Source: Hymenobacter sp. BT559 (lineage in GTDB: Bacteria; Bacteroidota; Bacteroidia; Cytophagales; Hymenobacteraceae). From it: 64,000 nucleotides of DNA. Under the pieces are notes generated by a model that was given only the letters and a program-made list of their open reading frames with translations, did no database searches and was not told the DNA's origin. Shown piece after piece: positions 17,104 through 26,050 of the stretch (position 1 is its first letter; each line of letters starts with the position of its first letter). A program made the position numbers and the translations under genes. Location: contig NZ_JAELXV010000003.1 of the NCBI RefSeq assembly GCF_016427535.1, positions 806,001-870,000 of the forward strand. The letters run 5' to 3'.

Positions 17104-19053
17104 ATGAAATTATTCACTGCCATTGCCCTGCTACTCGTTGGCTTGGCGGCTACTGCGCAAGGCCAGGCACTGCCGCCGCTGGCCGAGTTGCAGCACCAGT
17201 ACCCAGGCCAGCAGGCGGCCTACGTAACGCTGCGGGCCGACCTCACGGTTGAGATTCGCCACGACTCGGTGCAGGTGCTCGCGCACCATTTGCACGATAT
17301 GGCGCACCTAGGCGACCACTCGGCGCCCTATGCGCTCGACCAAGTATATAGCTCGCACTTCAACAAGCTGCAAAAGCTGGAGGCGCGCACGCTGGTGCCC
17401 GTGCCAGGCGCGGCCGATAAGTACAAGCCCCTGCGCGTGACAGCCTTCAAGGATAAGTTTGACATGCAGGATGGCGTGTTTTATGACGATACGCGCGCTA
17501 CGTCGTTCAGCTTTCCGGCCGTGGCGCCGGGTGCCCGTACCATCACCGACTATACCGTGCGCCACCCCGACGGGCGGTTTCTGATGCCGTTCTATTTTGG
17601 CTCCTACGTGCCCGTGCGGCACGCCGAGGTCACCATCACGGCTCCCAAGAGTGTGCAGCTCAACTACAAGCTATTCAATGCCGAGCAACTGCCAATTAAG
17701 TTTTCCAAGCAGGAGCAGGGCAGTAATGTGGTGTACCGCTGGACGGCCGACAATCTGCCCGCCGCTCCGCGCGATGCTGATGCCCCCAAAGCCGCGTACT
17801 ACCTGCCTCACTTGGTGTACTACATCGAGCAGGCTACGGTGGGCGGCCGCCAGCAGCAGCTCCTAGGTGGCGTGCCGCAGCTTTATAACATGTACGCCGA
17901 TTTTGTGCGGCGCATTCAGCCTCACGATAGCCCGGCTCTAAAGCACCGCGTCGATTCGCTCATGGTCGGCGCTGCTACGCCCGAGGAGAAGGCCCGCCGC
18001 ATTTATTACTGGGTGCAGGACAACGTGCGCTACATCGCCTTCGAGCAAGGCATGCGTGGCTTTGTACCCCACGCCGCTGGGCTGGTATACGAGCGCCGCT
18101 ACGGCGACTGCAAGGACATGGCCAACCTCACTACCGAAATGCTGCGCCTAGCGGGTCTTAAGTCGTACCTCACCTGGGTGGGCACCCGCGACCTGCCCTA
18201 TAAGTATGGCGAGCTAGCCACGCCGGGCGTGGACAACCACATGATTTCGACCTGCGAACTCAGTCCTGGCCAATACACCTTCCTCGACGCCACCAGCAAC
18301 CACACGCCTTTCGGCATGCCATCGGCCTTTATTCAGGGCAAGGAAGGCCTGTTGGCCCTTGATGGGCAGCAGAGCAAGGTGGTGCCCATTCCGGTGGTGG
18401 CGCCGGCCCGCAACGGGGCCACCGACCGCTCAGTAGTGACCCTCGACGGTACTGGCCTGCGTGGCACTGGCGAGCTGGCCTTCACAGGCTATGCCAAGGT
18501 AAACCAGAGCTACGCCCTAGGTGGCCTCGACCGGGTGCAGGAGCCTAAGTACGTGAAGGCCCTGCTGGAGCGCGGCAGTAATAAATTCTTCGTAGATAAG
18601 TACGCCGTGCAAAACCTCGCGGCCCGCGACCAGCCCCTGCGCCTTACCTACGACTACCGCCTGCAAGACTACGTGCAGAAGCTCGACGACGAGCTTTACA
18701 TAAACCTCAACCTAGAGCGCCCGCTGGCCCATGACCGGCTCGACTCGCTGACGCGTCGCCTGCCCCGCGCCAATGAATTTGCCCACACCGACCGCGCCCG
18801 TACCGAGCTAGTGGTGCCCGCTGGCTACGAGGTAAGCTACCTGCCGCCCGCTGCCCAGGCTGGCGACGCGGCTGGCCCGCTGGCCTTCCACATTAGCTAC
18901 GAGCGCCAGGGTGACCGCATCATCCAGAACCGCGAGTTGACAGTGAATTACTTGCTGCTGCCCACCAAGCAGTTTAAGCAGTGGAACGGTGTAGTAGACA
19001 AGCTGGGCGCCGCCTATCGCGAGATGGTTATTCTAAAAAAGAAGAAGACCTAG
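17104..19053 (+). CDS. Secreted DUF3857/transglutaminase-like protein with intact triad
   Basis: 649 residues with a signal peptide (about residues 1-21). The N-terminal half resembles DUF3857 (ITDYTVRHPDGRFLMPFYF). A transglutaminase-like core follows: Cys336 in YGDCKDMANL, His379 in VDNHMI, Asp395 in FLDATS, a complete Cys-His-Asp triad. Such proteins are predicted to act on peptides or cross-links in the periplasm, but the substrate is unknown. It is 92 nt after the MORN protein and 50 nt before a paralogue that lost the triad. Confidence 0.85.
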   Translation: MKLFTAIALLLVGLAATAQGQALPPLAELQHQYPGQQAAYVTLRADLTVEIRHDSVQVLAHHLHDMAHLGDHSAPYALDQVYSSHFNKLQKLEARTLVPVPGAADKYKPLRVTAFKDKFDMQDGVFYDDTRATSFSFPAVAPGARTITDYTVRHPDGRFLMPFYFGSYVPVRHAEVTITAPKSVQLNYKLFNAEQLPIKFSKQEQGSNVVYRWTADNLPAAPRDADAPKAAYYLPHLVYYIEQATVGGRQQQLLGGVPQLYNMYADFVRRIQPHDSPALKHRVDSLMVGAATPEEKARRIYYWVQDNVRYIAFEQGMRGFVPHAAGLVYERRYGDCKDMANLTTEMLRLAGLKSYLTWVGTRDLPYKYGELATPGVDNHMISTCELSPGQYTFLDATSNHTPFGMPSAFIQGKEGLLALDGQQSKVVPIPVVAPARNGATDRSVVTLDGTGLRGTGELAFTGYAKVNQSYALGGLDRVQEPKYVKALLERGSNKFFVDKYAVQNLAARDQPLRLTYDYRLQDYVQKLDDELYINLNLERPLAHDRLDSLTRRLPRANEFAHTDRARTELVVPAGYEVSYLPPAAQAGDAAGPLAFHISYERQGDRIIQNRELTVNYLLLPTKQFKQWNGVVDKLGAAYREMVILKKKKT

Positions 19054-19103
19054 AAAAGAAAATAATCGACTGATTAATAAGTTATATACATACTATCTGC
19101 TTC

Positions 19104-21110
19104 GTGCTTACTTCTACCTATTTCCGCAGCGCGCTGCTGCTTACTGCCCTTATGCCGGCCCGCTTTGCGCTGGCGCAAAAGAAAACCAGCCAGGCGCTGC
19201 CCAGCCAGCTGCACTACGCCGCCTACCACTGGGATGAGAAGCGCCACCAGCGCCTACCCGTGTCGGCCGAGGAGGCCACGCTGCCTGCCGTGGTGCTCAA
19301 AGATTTTACGGCCACCGAGTTTTACTTTGACCCAGTTCGCAAGGGCATGCGCGAGTTCACGACCGAGCACCGCATCGTGCGCGTGAATACGGCCGATGGC
19401 ATCGAGCAATACAATAAGCTGGCCGTGCCCGTGCTGCCGGGCGGCGCCACGGTGGCAGTACGTGCGCGCACCATCAGCCCCAAGGGGGTAGTGGTAGAGG
19501 TGCAGCCCGAAAGCATGAAGGAGCTCAAAAACGAGGCGGGCGCGGGCGACTACCGAATTTTTGCCCTCGAAGGCGTTGAGAACGGCAGCGAGGTCGAATA
19601 CTACTACACCCGCGAGCGCGGCATGAACCACTTCGGCCGCGAGATTTTGCAAGGTGGCACGCCCGAACACGATGTGGCGTTTGAGCTTATTGCACCCTCC
19701 ACGCTCACTTTCGAGGCTAAGGTCTATAACTCGACGGCCAAGGTGCAAACCGATACCCTAACGGCCGGCAAGCGCATTTTGCGCGTGCAGGTGCCCGCGC
19801 TGGAAGCCCTGCACAATGAGGCTTTTGCCGAGCCCAAGGCGCACCGTGCCCGCGTTGAGTACAAGCTGGCCTACGCAGCCAATAAGGGTGATGTACGCCA
19901 GTTTACGTGGGCCGATGCTAGCCAGACGATGCACCAGGTGGTGTATACCCTGAGCAAGGACGAAGCCAAGGCCGTGAGCACCGTGCTGAAAGCCGCCAAC
20001 GTGCCCGGCGGAGCCAGCCTCCCCGAGCGCATTGCGGCGGTGGAGAGCTACGTGAAGCTTAACTATAACCTAGACCCCAGCGCGGAGCCCGCCCTCACTC
20101 GCGTAGTGGCTACGCACAATGCGCCCGAGCTGGGGTTTGTACGCCTGCTGGGGGCCTTGTACAAAGCCCTAGGGGTAGAGCACGAGCTGGTAGTGAATAC
20201 CGACCGGAGCGAGGTGCCCTTCGATGGCAGCTTCGACACCTGGGGCTATCTCGACAACTTCTTCTTCTATTTTCCGGCTACCAAGCAATACCTGGCGCCG
20301 AGCCGGCCCGATTTCCGCCTTGGCATGGTACCGCCCGGCTGGACGGGCACGCCCGCGCTGTTTATCAAAACCATCACCCTAGGTAGCATAGAGTCGGCCG
20401 TGGGCACGGTGCGTGAGGTAGCAGCCCTGCCCGCCAACGCCAGCCCGCACAATATGGCCGTTCAAGTGAGCTTTGCGCCTACGCTAGACAAGGCCACCGT
20501 GCACCTGCACCAGGAGTTTGGTGGCTACCACGGCGTCCAGCTGCAAGCTATTTACCCGCAGGTGCCCGCCGACAAGCAACCCGAGGTTTTGCTGGAGCTG
20601 CAAAAGCCCGTGGTGCCCGATGGCACCTTCCTCAAGACCACGGCCAAGAATGGTGAGCGAGGCCTCAACATCCTCGCCAAGCCCTTTATGGTCGATTCGG
20701 ACCTCGAAAGTGCTAGCCTGCTTGATAAGGCGGGGCCACGATACCTATTCAAAATTGGCACACTCATCGGGCCCCAGACCGAGTTGTACCAGCAGGAAAC
20801 GCGGCAGTTTGATGTGGAGAACGACTTTAACCGCGAGTATAGCCGCCAGCTAGTAGTGGAGCTGCCCGCGGGTTACTCGGTGCGCAACCTGCAAGACCTG
20901 AACATGGAGGTAAAAGCTGGCCCCGACCCGGCAAAGCCCATTTATTTCTTCCGCTCGGCCTACACACAGCAGGGGCAAAAGCTAACGGTAACTTCTACGG
21001 AGGCTTACCAGCAGATTTATTGGCCCAAGAAAGACTTTGAGGCCTACCGCTCCGTCGTCAACGCCTCGGCCAATTTTAACAAGATAGTGCTGGTGCTGGA
21101 GAAGAAATGA
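19104..21110 (+). CDS. DUF3857-type paralogue without transglutaminase triad
   Basis: 668 residues from a GTG start; no ATG is available in frame before the signal-peptide-like segment (about residues 5-24, ending FALAQ). The layout matches the preceding gene, with a DUF3857-like region and a transglutaminase-like fold (ERIAAVESYVKLNYNLD). Where the paralogue has GDCKD this protein has NAPELGFVRLLGAL, and no equivalent His follows, so it is probably not catalytic. It may bind the same substrate or modulate its neighbour. Its TGA overlaps the next gene's ATG (ATGA). Confidence 0.75.
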   Translation: MLTSTYFRSALLLTALMPARFALAQKKTSQALPSQLHYAAYHWDEKRHQRLPVSAEEATLPAVVLKDFTATEFYFDPVRKGMREFTTEHRIVRVNTADGIEQYNKLAVPVLPGGATVAVRARTISPKGVVVEVQPESMKELKNEAGAGDYRIFALEGVENGSEVEYYYTRERGMNHFGREILQGGTPEHDVAFELIAPSTLTFEAKVYNSTAKVQTDTLTAGKRILRVQVPALEALHNEAFAEPKAHRARVEYKLAYAANKGDVRQFTWADASQTMHQVVYTLSKDEAKAVSTVLKAANVPGGASLPERIAAVESYVKLNYNLDPSAEPALTRVVATHNAPELGFVRLLGALYKALGVEHELVVNTDRSEVPFDGSFDTWGYLDNFFFYFPATKQYLAPSRPDFRLGMVPPGWTGTPALFIKTITLGSIESAVGTVREVAALPANASPHNMAVQVSFAPTLDKATVHLHQEFGGYHGVQLQAIYPQVPADKQPEVLLELQKPVVPDGTFLKTTAKNGERGLNILAKPFMVDSDLESASLLDKAGPRYLFKIGTLIGPQTELYQQETRQFDVENDFNREYSRQLVVELPAGYSVRNLQDLNMEVKAGPDPAKPIYFFRSAYTQQGQKLTVTSTEAYQQIYWPKKDFEAYRSVVNASANFNKIVLVLEKK

Positions 21111-21619
21111 GCGGCAACTATACCACCCGCTGGCCGCTACTTTTGTTCCTAGGGCTACTAAATAGCCTCCCCACCATGGCTCAGTCCGCCAAGCCCTTAC
21201 CAGCTCATACGTCGCCTATGCAGGCCCATGCGCTACGGCTGCGCCCCGGCGACGACCTGCGCGAGGCGCTGCTGGCTTATGTGGCGCAGCACCACCTAGG
21301 GGCGGGAGCGGTACTCACGTGCGTGGGCAGCCTCACTGTAGCCACCCTGCGGCTCGCCAACCAGGAAGGGCCGACCGAGTATCGGGGGCACTTTGAGATA
21401 GTATCGCTGGTAGGTACGGTTTCGGCTACGGGCGGCTCGCACCTGCACCTGTCGGTGGCCGATAGCACGGGGCGCACCCTAGGTGGGCACCTGCTGGCCG
21501 GCTGCCGGGTGTACACCACCGCCGAGATTGTGTTGGCGGCCCTGCCGGGGCTAGAGTTCACGCGCGAAACTGACCCCACGTTCGGGTATAAGGAGCTGGT
21601 AGTGAAACCTAAAAAATAG
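21107..21619 (+). CDS. PPC-domain (DUF296) protein with signal peptide
   Basis: 170 residues. An N-terminal hydrophobic segment (PLLLFLGLLNSLPTMAQ) looks like a signal peptide. The rest is a PPC/PCC domain with SHLHLSVAD and GGHLLAGCRVYTTAEI, including the conserved His residues that bind metal in bacterial members. PPC domains form trimers; in plants they accompany AT-hooks, but here there is no DNA-binding element and the protein appears exported. It overlaps the DUF3857 gene by 4 nt. Role unknown. Confidence 0.8.
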   Translation: MSGNYTTRWPLLLFLGLLNSLPTMAQSAKPLPAHTSPMQAHALRLRPGDDLREALLAYVAQHHLGAGAVLTCVGSLTVATLRLANQEGPTEYRGHFEIVSLVGTVSATGGSHLHLSVADSTGRTLGGHLLAGCRVYTTAEIVLAALPGLEFTRETDPTFGYKELVVKPKK

Positions 21620-21731
21620 AGATTTCGAAAGGCAAGGCGCAGCGTTGCGTGGGGTTATATTCCATAAACACCCTGCGCGACGCTGCGCTTTACTTTGCGA
21701 AATTCTACGGAAAACTTTACCAGCCAGCGCC

Positions 21732-22220
21732 ATGCCCACCGACACACTCGCCATGCAGGCGTTTCGCCGCCAAGTGCTCAGCCCGCACAAGCTGCGGCTA
21801 TTTATGCTGCGCAAGCTGCCGCTGGCGTGGCTGGCTGGGCTACGCCTGACGGCCCTTACACCCGAGGCCGCTACGGTTACGATTCGCTACAAGTACCTTA
21901 CGCAGAATCCGTTTCGTAGCATCTATTTCGCGGCGCTAGCCATGGCGGCCGAGCTAGCTTCGGGTATTCAGGCGATGATGCACACGCAGGGCGGCGGGCC
22001 GGTGTCGATGCTGGTGGTGGGCTTGCAAGCGGAGTTCAGCAAAAAAGCCGTGGGGCTCATCACCTTCACTTGCCCCGACGGTGCGGCCATTGCGGCTGCC
22101 ATAGCTGAAAGCCGCGCCACGGGCCAGGGGCGCACGGTAACCTGCACCAGCACCGGCCGCGACGAGGTCGGCGACATGGTGGCCGTGTTTCAGATAAGGT
22201 GGTCGTTTAAAGCTAAGTAA
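21732..22220 (+). CDS. DUF4442 hotdog-fold protein (thioesterase-like)
   Basis: 162 residues from MPTDTLAMQAF. The central part (ATVTIRYKYLTQNPFRSIYFAALAMAAELASG) matches DUF4442, a hotdog-fold group related to PaaI-type acyl-CoA thioesterases. No signal peptide; probably cytoplasmic. An upstream in-frame start would add 29 residues but lies before a TTACTTTG promoter-like box at about 21690. Substrate unknown. It converges on the diadenylate cyclase gene with a 19-nt gap and no visible terminator. Confidence 0.75.
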   Translation: MPTDTLAMQAFRRQVLSPHKLRLFMLRKLPLAWLAGLRLTALTPEAATVTIRYKYLTQNPFRSIYFAALAMAAELASGIQAMMHTQGGGPVSMLVVGLQAEFSKKAVGLITFTCPDGAAIAAAIAESRATGQGRTVTCTSTGRDEVGDMVAVFQIRWSFKAK

Positions 22221-22239
22221 GGCGGTGGTGCCTGCGCCC

Positions 22240-23817
22240 CTAGGTCCGGCTTTCGGCCAAGTTTTCCTTGGTAATCACGTCTACCATGCCGTCTTCGCTT
22301 ACTACCACTACTAGGGTAGGGAAGGCCGAGCTTTCGACGTAGCGGATGGCCGAGTTGTAGCGGGCACCGCGGGTGCTGTTGCCCCGGCCGCTGGCCTTGC
22401 CATCCAGAATAACGCCAATGGAGTAGCAGTAGCCCTGCGGGTCGAGCATCACGGCCCCGTCGATGGCCGTTACGAGCTGTGTAATGGTAGGCGTGAGTAT
22501 CACCGGCTCGATGAGCGTGCATTGCAGCTTGAGGCGGTCGGCTTCGGCTAGGGCTTCGGTCGTGATGACCAGCAATGTTCCTTTGGGCTGGTGGCTGGCT
22601 TCAAGCACCACCTGCCACAGCCGTTCTAGCTGCTCGGTCTTAGGCAGGCCAAAGGTGCGCTTGTACTCGCGCTTAAAAGCTAGGCGGTTGAGGCGCGGGC
22701 GGGCCAGCCCCGGCAGGCCGTAGCGGCAGCGCAGCAGCGTGTCGCCGGCGTGGCTCAGCTCCCACGTGTAGTAAGTCACGAAGTGGAAGGCGAACAGGTC
22801 TTCGCGGCTGGCATCGTACTGGCCTACTTCGCGACCTAGGGCATACACCTTGTCGGCATCGGCCAGCAGGTGGATGTTAGAATTGGTCATTTCCAGGAGC
22901 TTGCGCACGGCCCGGTAGTCGGTGAGGTCTACCGGGCAGGTCAGGGCAAAGACTTCCTCTAGGTTGGGGTGGCCGCGGCGAGCTAGCAGCAGGCAGCCCA
23001 CGCCCTCGGCCCCCTCATAGCGCAGGCTCGAAATAGTATTGATGATGTAAAACAGCCGCTCGGCGCCAGGGCCGGTGCTGCTACCGCGGTCGAGGCGCTC
23101 GCCGCTGCTCCAGTCGGCCGAGCCCACGGCCAGGGCGGGCGCATCGAGTAGGCTGCGGCCAGCGGCGCGCAGCAGCTCTTCGGTATCGCGGGGGCGGTAG
23201 AGCAGGCCCGCGCCCGGCTCGGGCTCGGTGAGAGTCTTCACCGTTTCCTCGTTGAAGCGCGCCATCGCCGCCGTCAATAGCGAGTTGGGCAGCGGGCGGC
23301 CGTCAGTATAAGCGCGGTGGGGCTGCAGGGCCGGATAAGCCTGTATGGGCTTGCGCTGCATGCGCAGGATGGTGCAGACGTAATAGTTGTTGAGCACGAC
23401 CGGCCAGGTCGAGAAGTGGGCGTAGTCGGTGCCCTCCGCTAGGTCGTCCAGTATCGGCTGCAGCGCCAGGCGTACCCCTTTGCGCTCTAGGCGGTCGCGC
23501 ACATCGGCCGGGTCAAGCAGTGTGTCGATGGGCGTGGTGCCCACGGGTACCTGGCCAGCCAGGGCCAGGGTCCGGCCCCGCTCGGCTACATCGGCCAGCA
23601 GTTCGTCGGGCAGCTCGGTGCTATCGGGGCCTAATTCCTGCACAATGGGCTGGCTGGCGTCTTGGGGCAGGCACAGCACCTGCACCTGCGGCAGCAGCTC
23701 ATCGTCGAGCGCATCGAACAGCGCCTGTGCAATAGCTTGGGCAGCATTGCGGTAGCGCCGCTCGTGCGGCCAGATGCGAAACGTGACGGGAACGGTAGCA
23801 ACTTCGACGTAAGACAT
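22240..23817 (-). CDS. DAC-domain diadenylate cyclase with N-terminal sensor-like region
   Basis: 525 residues. The C-terminal ~110 residues look like a DAC (DisA_N) catalytic domain, which makes c-di-AMP from two ATP. The DGA motif is at about residue 453 (AIDGAVMLDP) and the second motif region at about 483 (TRGARYNSAIRYVE, where DisA/CdaA proteins have RHR). The N-terminal ~400 residues are soluble and without known catalytic motifs; I recall probable sensor domains of the DACNV type in Bacteroidota proteins of this layout, but I cannot confirm the assignment. No membrane segment is seen, unlike CdaA. It stands alone between a DUF4442 gene and a TonB-like gene. Confidence 0.75.
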   Translation of the reverse strand: MSYVEVATVPVTFRIWPHERRYRNAAQAIAQALFDALDDELLPQVQVLCLPQDASQPIVQELGPDSTELPDELLADVAERGRTLALAGQVPVGTTPIDTLLDPADVRDRLERKGVRLALQPILDDLAEGTDYAHFSTWPVVLNNYYVCTILRMQRKPIQAYPALQPHRAYTDGRPLPNSLLTAAMARFNEETVKTLTEPEPGAGLLYRPRDTEELLRAAGRSLLDAPALAVGSADWSSGERLDRGSSTGPGAERLFYIINTISSLRYEGAEGVGCLLLARRGHPNLEEVFALTCPVDLTDYRAVRKLLEMTNSNIHLLADADKVYALGREVGQYDASREDLFAFHFVTYYTWELSHAGDTLLRCRYGLPGLARPRLNRLAFKREYKRTFGLPKTEQLERLWQVVLEASHQPKGTLLVITTEALAEADRLKLQCTLIEPVILTPTITQLVTAIDGAVMLDPQGYCYSIGVILDGKASGRGNSTRGARYNSAIRYVESSAFPTLVVVVSEDGMVDVITKENLAESRT

Positions 23818-23910
23818 GGGGCAGGAAAAAGGGCTCTAGATAAGTAGACGCATAAGCCCGCTAGATACTCAACGCACCAGCTTAAAGAAAGTGCGCCCGC
23901 CCAGCATAGC

Positions 23911-24762
23911 CTACAACTGAAATAAAACCGGCAAAGCCATCTTTTGCTTTATTGGCTTGCCTTGGTACACGGCCGGCTCCCACTTGGGGGCCGCTTTGAT
24001 GAGGCGCACGGCCTCTTCATCGAGGCCCGAGCCGTGCTTTTTCGGCACGCGGACATCGGTGAGCGAGCCGTCGGGCTGCACCATAAACTCTACTAGCACC
24101 TTGCCTTGAATCTTGCGCTTGCGGGCCAGGTCGGGGTATTTCTGGTTGGCCGCAATCCAGGAGAAGAAAGCGGCGTTGCCGCCCACCGGCTGGGCACCTT
24201 TCTCGGGCCGGATGATGGCCGCCCCGTTCGGTGCAGTACCCACTACCGAGGTAGTGCCCGGTTCGGCGGCTACGGCGCCGGGGGGTAGTGGCTGGCCGGG
24301 CTTAGCAGCGCCCGCGGCCGGTACCTCTACTACTTCGCCCGAGCCTTCGGCCAGTACAAAGCTCACGGGTACTGTCACGCGCTGGCGCACCACCTTGCCT
24401 TTTTGGTGGGCTGGCGTCCACTTTGGGGCGCTTTTAATTACGCGAATGGCTTCGGCATCGAGCAGCGGCGCTACGGGCTGCTTCACCTCTACTTCGCCAA
24501 TGCTACCGCTTTTCTCTACCACAAACGTCACCATCACGGTGCCTTCTTGCTTGGCCTGCATGGCGGCCGTGGGGTACTTCTGGTGGCTGGCCAGGTAGTC
24601 GGCGTAGCCCTGGGGGCCGCCCTTAGGCACAGCGGGCTGCTCCACGGCATCATAGATGCGGCTGTTGTCGTCAGTTGGATACTTTAGCTTGGCTGGCTTT
24701 TGAGCTAAAACCGGAGTTGCGGCCGCCAGCAAGAAGATAATAGGGAGCTTAGAGAACCTCAT
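23911..24762 (-). CDS. Periplasmic protein with two tandem TonB C-terminal domains
   Basis: 283 residues with a cleavable-looking signal peptide (to VLAQ at about residue 21). Two TonB_C units follow, at about residues 55-137 (YPTAAMQAKQEGTVMVTFVV to VPVSF) and 208-283 (YPDLARKRKIQGKVLVEFMV to LPVLF), joined by a Pro/Ala/Gly-rich linker. Classical TonB has an N-terminal membrane anchor and one such domain. This one lacks an obvious anchor, so it may not transduce energy but could bind TonB boxes or act as an envelope adaptor. No ExbB/ExbD genes are near. Confidence 0.8.
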   Translation of the reverse strand: MRFSKLPIIFLLAAATPVLAQKPAKLKYPTDDNSRIYDAVEQPAVPKGGPQGYADYLASHQKYPTAAMQAKQEGTVMVTFVVEKSGSIGEVEVKQPVAPLLDAEAIRVIKSAPKWTPAHQKGKVVRQRVTVPVSFVLAEGSGEVVEVPAAGAAKPGQPLPPGAVAAEPGTTSVVGTAPNGAAIIRPEKGAQPVGGNAAFFSWIAANQKYPDLARKRKIQGKVLVEFMVQPDGSLTDVRVPKKHGSGLDEEAVRLIKAAPKWEPAVYQGKPIKQKMALPVLFQL

Positions 24763-24957
24763 GAAGTAAAAATGAATGTAAGTTGATAGTGACTATGTGC
24801 GCATTAGCACCGTAAAGAACGAAAAGCCGCGGCAAAACCGTGCCACCTACCTCTCGGCTGGCCCTTATTTTGTAGCGCTGCTGGCAGCCGGCACCCTCGC
24901 GTTTGCGTTGGCTGGCTGCTGCTTAGCTCCTCGGAAGACTCTAAAAATCCTATTCTT

Positions 24958-25920
24958 ATGCATATAGAACGAAACCTGCGGCCCAGCTTTATCTGGCGGA
25001 AATATGGCTGGCGTCCGCTGCTGGTCTTCATGGTTTATGACGCCCTGATTGGCTTCATGTATGGGCCGCTCGATTTTCACTGGCTCGATATTCCGTGGCA
25101 GCCGGTGGCTACCCTAGGTACGGCCGTGGCGTTTTACATCGGCTTCAAGAGCAATGCTTCGTACTCGCGCTTTTGGGAAGCGCGCCAACTGTGGGGCTCG
25201 GTCGTGAACTCCTCGCGCACCTGGACTGGGCGGGTGCTAGACTTTGTGCGAACCCCCGACGATAATTTTGGCTACGACAGTGTCGAGGCCGAGGCCCACC
25301 GGCGATTGGTGTACCGCCACATTGCCTGGGTCAATGCCCTGCGCCTGCACCTGCGCCGCCAAACGGCCGAGCTGTGGCAAACGGAGGTCGTGCCCTTCTT
25401 GCTCGACCCCGCCGACCACGCCCTAGGTCAGACTAACAATCCGCCTGCTCAACTAGTAGTGCGCCAAGGGAACGACATGCGCCAGCTCAGTTTCAATGGT
25501 ATGCTGACGGAATTCCGGGAGGTGTCGATGGCCGAGACCTTGCGTGAGCTCAACAACCACCAGGGCGCTTGCGAGCGCATCAAGAATACGCCATTTCCGC
25601 GGCAGTATGCCTTTTTTAGCTACGTCTTCGTCATTGTGTTTGCGGTGTTGCTGCCCCTAGGTCTGGTTGAGGAGTTTGATAGCCGCGTGGCCCTAGGTCC
25701 TTACCACGTATGGCTCATGGTGCCCTTCGCTACGCTGGTGAGCTGGGTGTTTCATACTATAGAGAAGGTGGGGCACAACAGCGAAAACCCCTTCGAAAAT
25801 GGGGAAAACGACGTGTCAATGTCCTCCATCTGCCGTAGCATTGAGATAGACCTGCGCCAGATGCTAGCCGAAACCAGCGTGCCCGCCCCGTTGCAGCCCG
25901 TCAACGACATTCTATACTAA
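24958..25920 (+). CDS. Bestrophin-family chloride channel-like protein
   Basis: 320-residue inner-membrane protein of the bestrophin (YneE) family, which forms pentameric anion or cation channels. The N-terminal signature RPSFIWRKYGWRPLLVFMVYD, the NASYSRFWEARQLWGSVVN stretch and the late HNSENPFENGENDVSMSSICRSIEIDLRQM motif are all present. About four membrane segments. The 195-nt upstream gap holds no gene. Ion specificity is not predictable from this sequence. Confidence 0.92.
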   Translation: MHIERNLRPSFIWRKYGWRPLLVFMVYDALIGFMYGPLDFHWLDIPWQPVATLGTAVAFYIGFKSNASYSRFWEARQLWGSVVNSSRTWTGRVLDFVRTPDDNFGYDSVEAEAHRRLVYRHIAWVNALRLHLRRQTAELWQTEVVPFLLDPADHALGQTNNPPAQLVVRQGNDMRQLSFNGMLTEFREVSMAETLRELNNHQGACERIKNTPFPRQYAFFSYVFVIVFAVLLPLGLVEEFDSRVALGPYHVWLMVPFATLVSWVFHTIEKVGHNSENPFENGENDVSMSSICRSIEIDLRQMLAETSVPAPLQPVNDILY

Positions 25921-25962
25921 GCTTAAAATATTCTGCTGCCTCATCCGTCTTACTGGTAAGGT

Positions 25963-26027
25963 TCAGCTAGGCGCGCGTGCCTAGCTGACCTAGGGCGGCC
26001 TTCCCTCAGAGGAGGGCCGTACCTTTG
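25963..26027 (+). promoter_or_regulatory. Hairpin and promoter upstream of mlaE-like gene
   Basis: A 10-bp perfect inverted repeat (25963-25972 with 25979-25988, GC-rich loop) may end the bestrophin transcript, though no U-run follows. After it, TACCTTTG at 26020-26027 is a perfect -7 box 23 nt before the mlaE ATG. No -33 TTG is evident, so an activator may be needed. Confidence 0.5.
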
Positions 26028-26050
26028 TAGTGTAGTATATAGCTAGTGAG

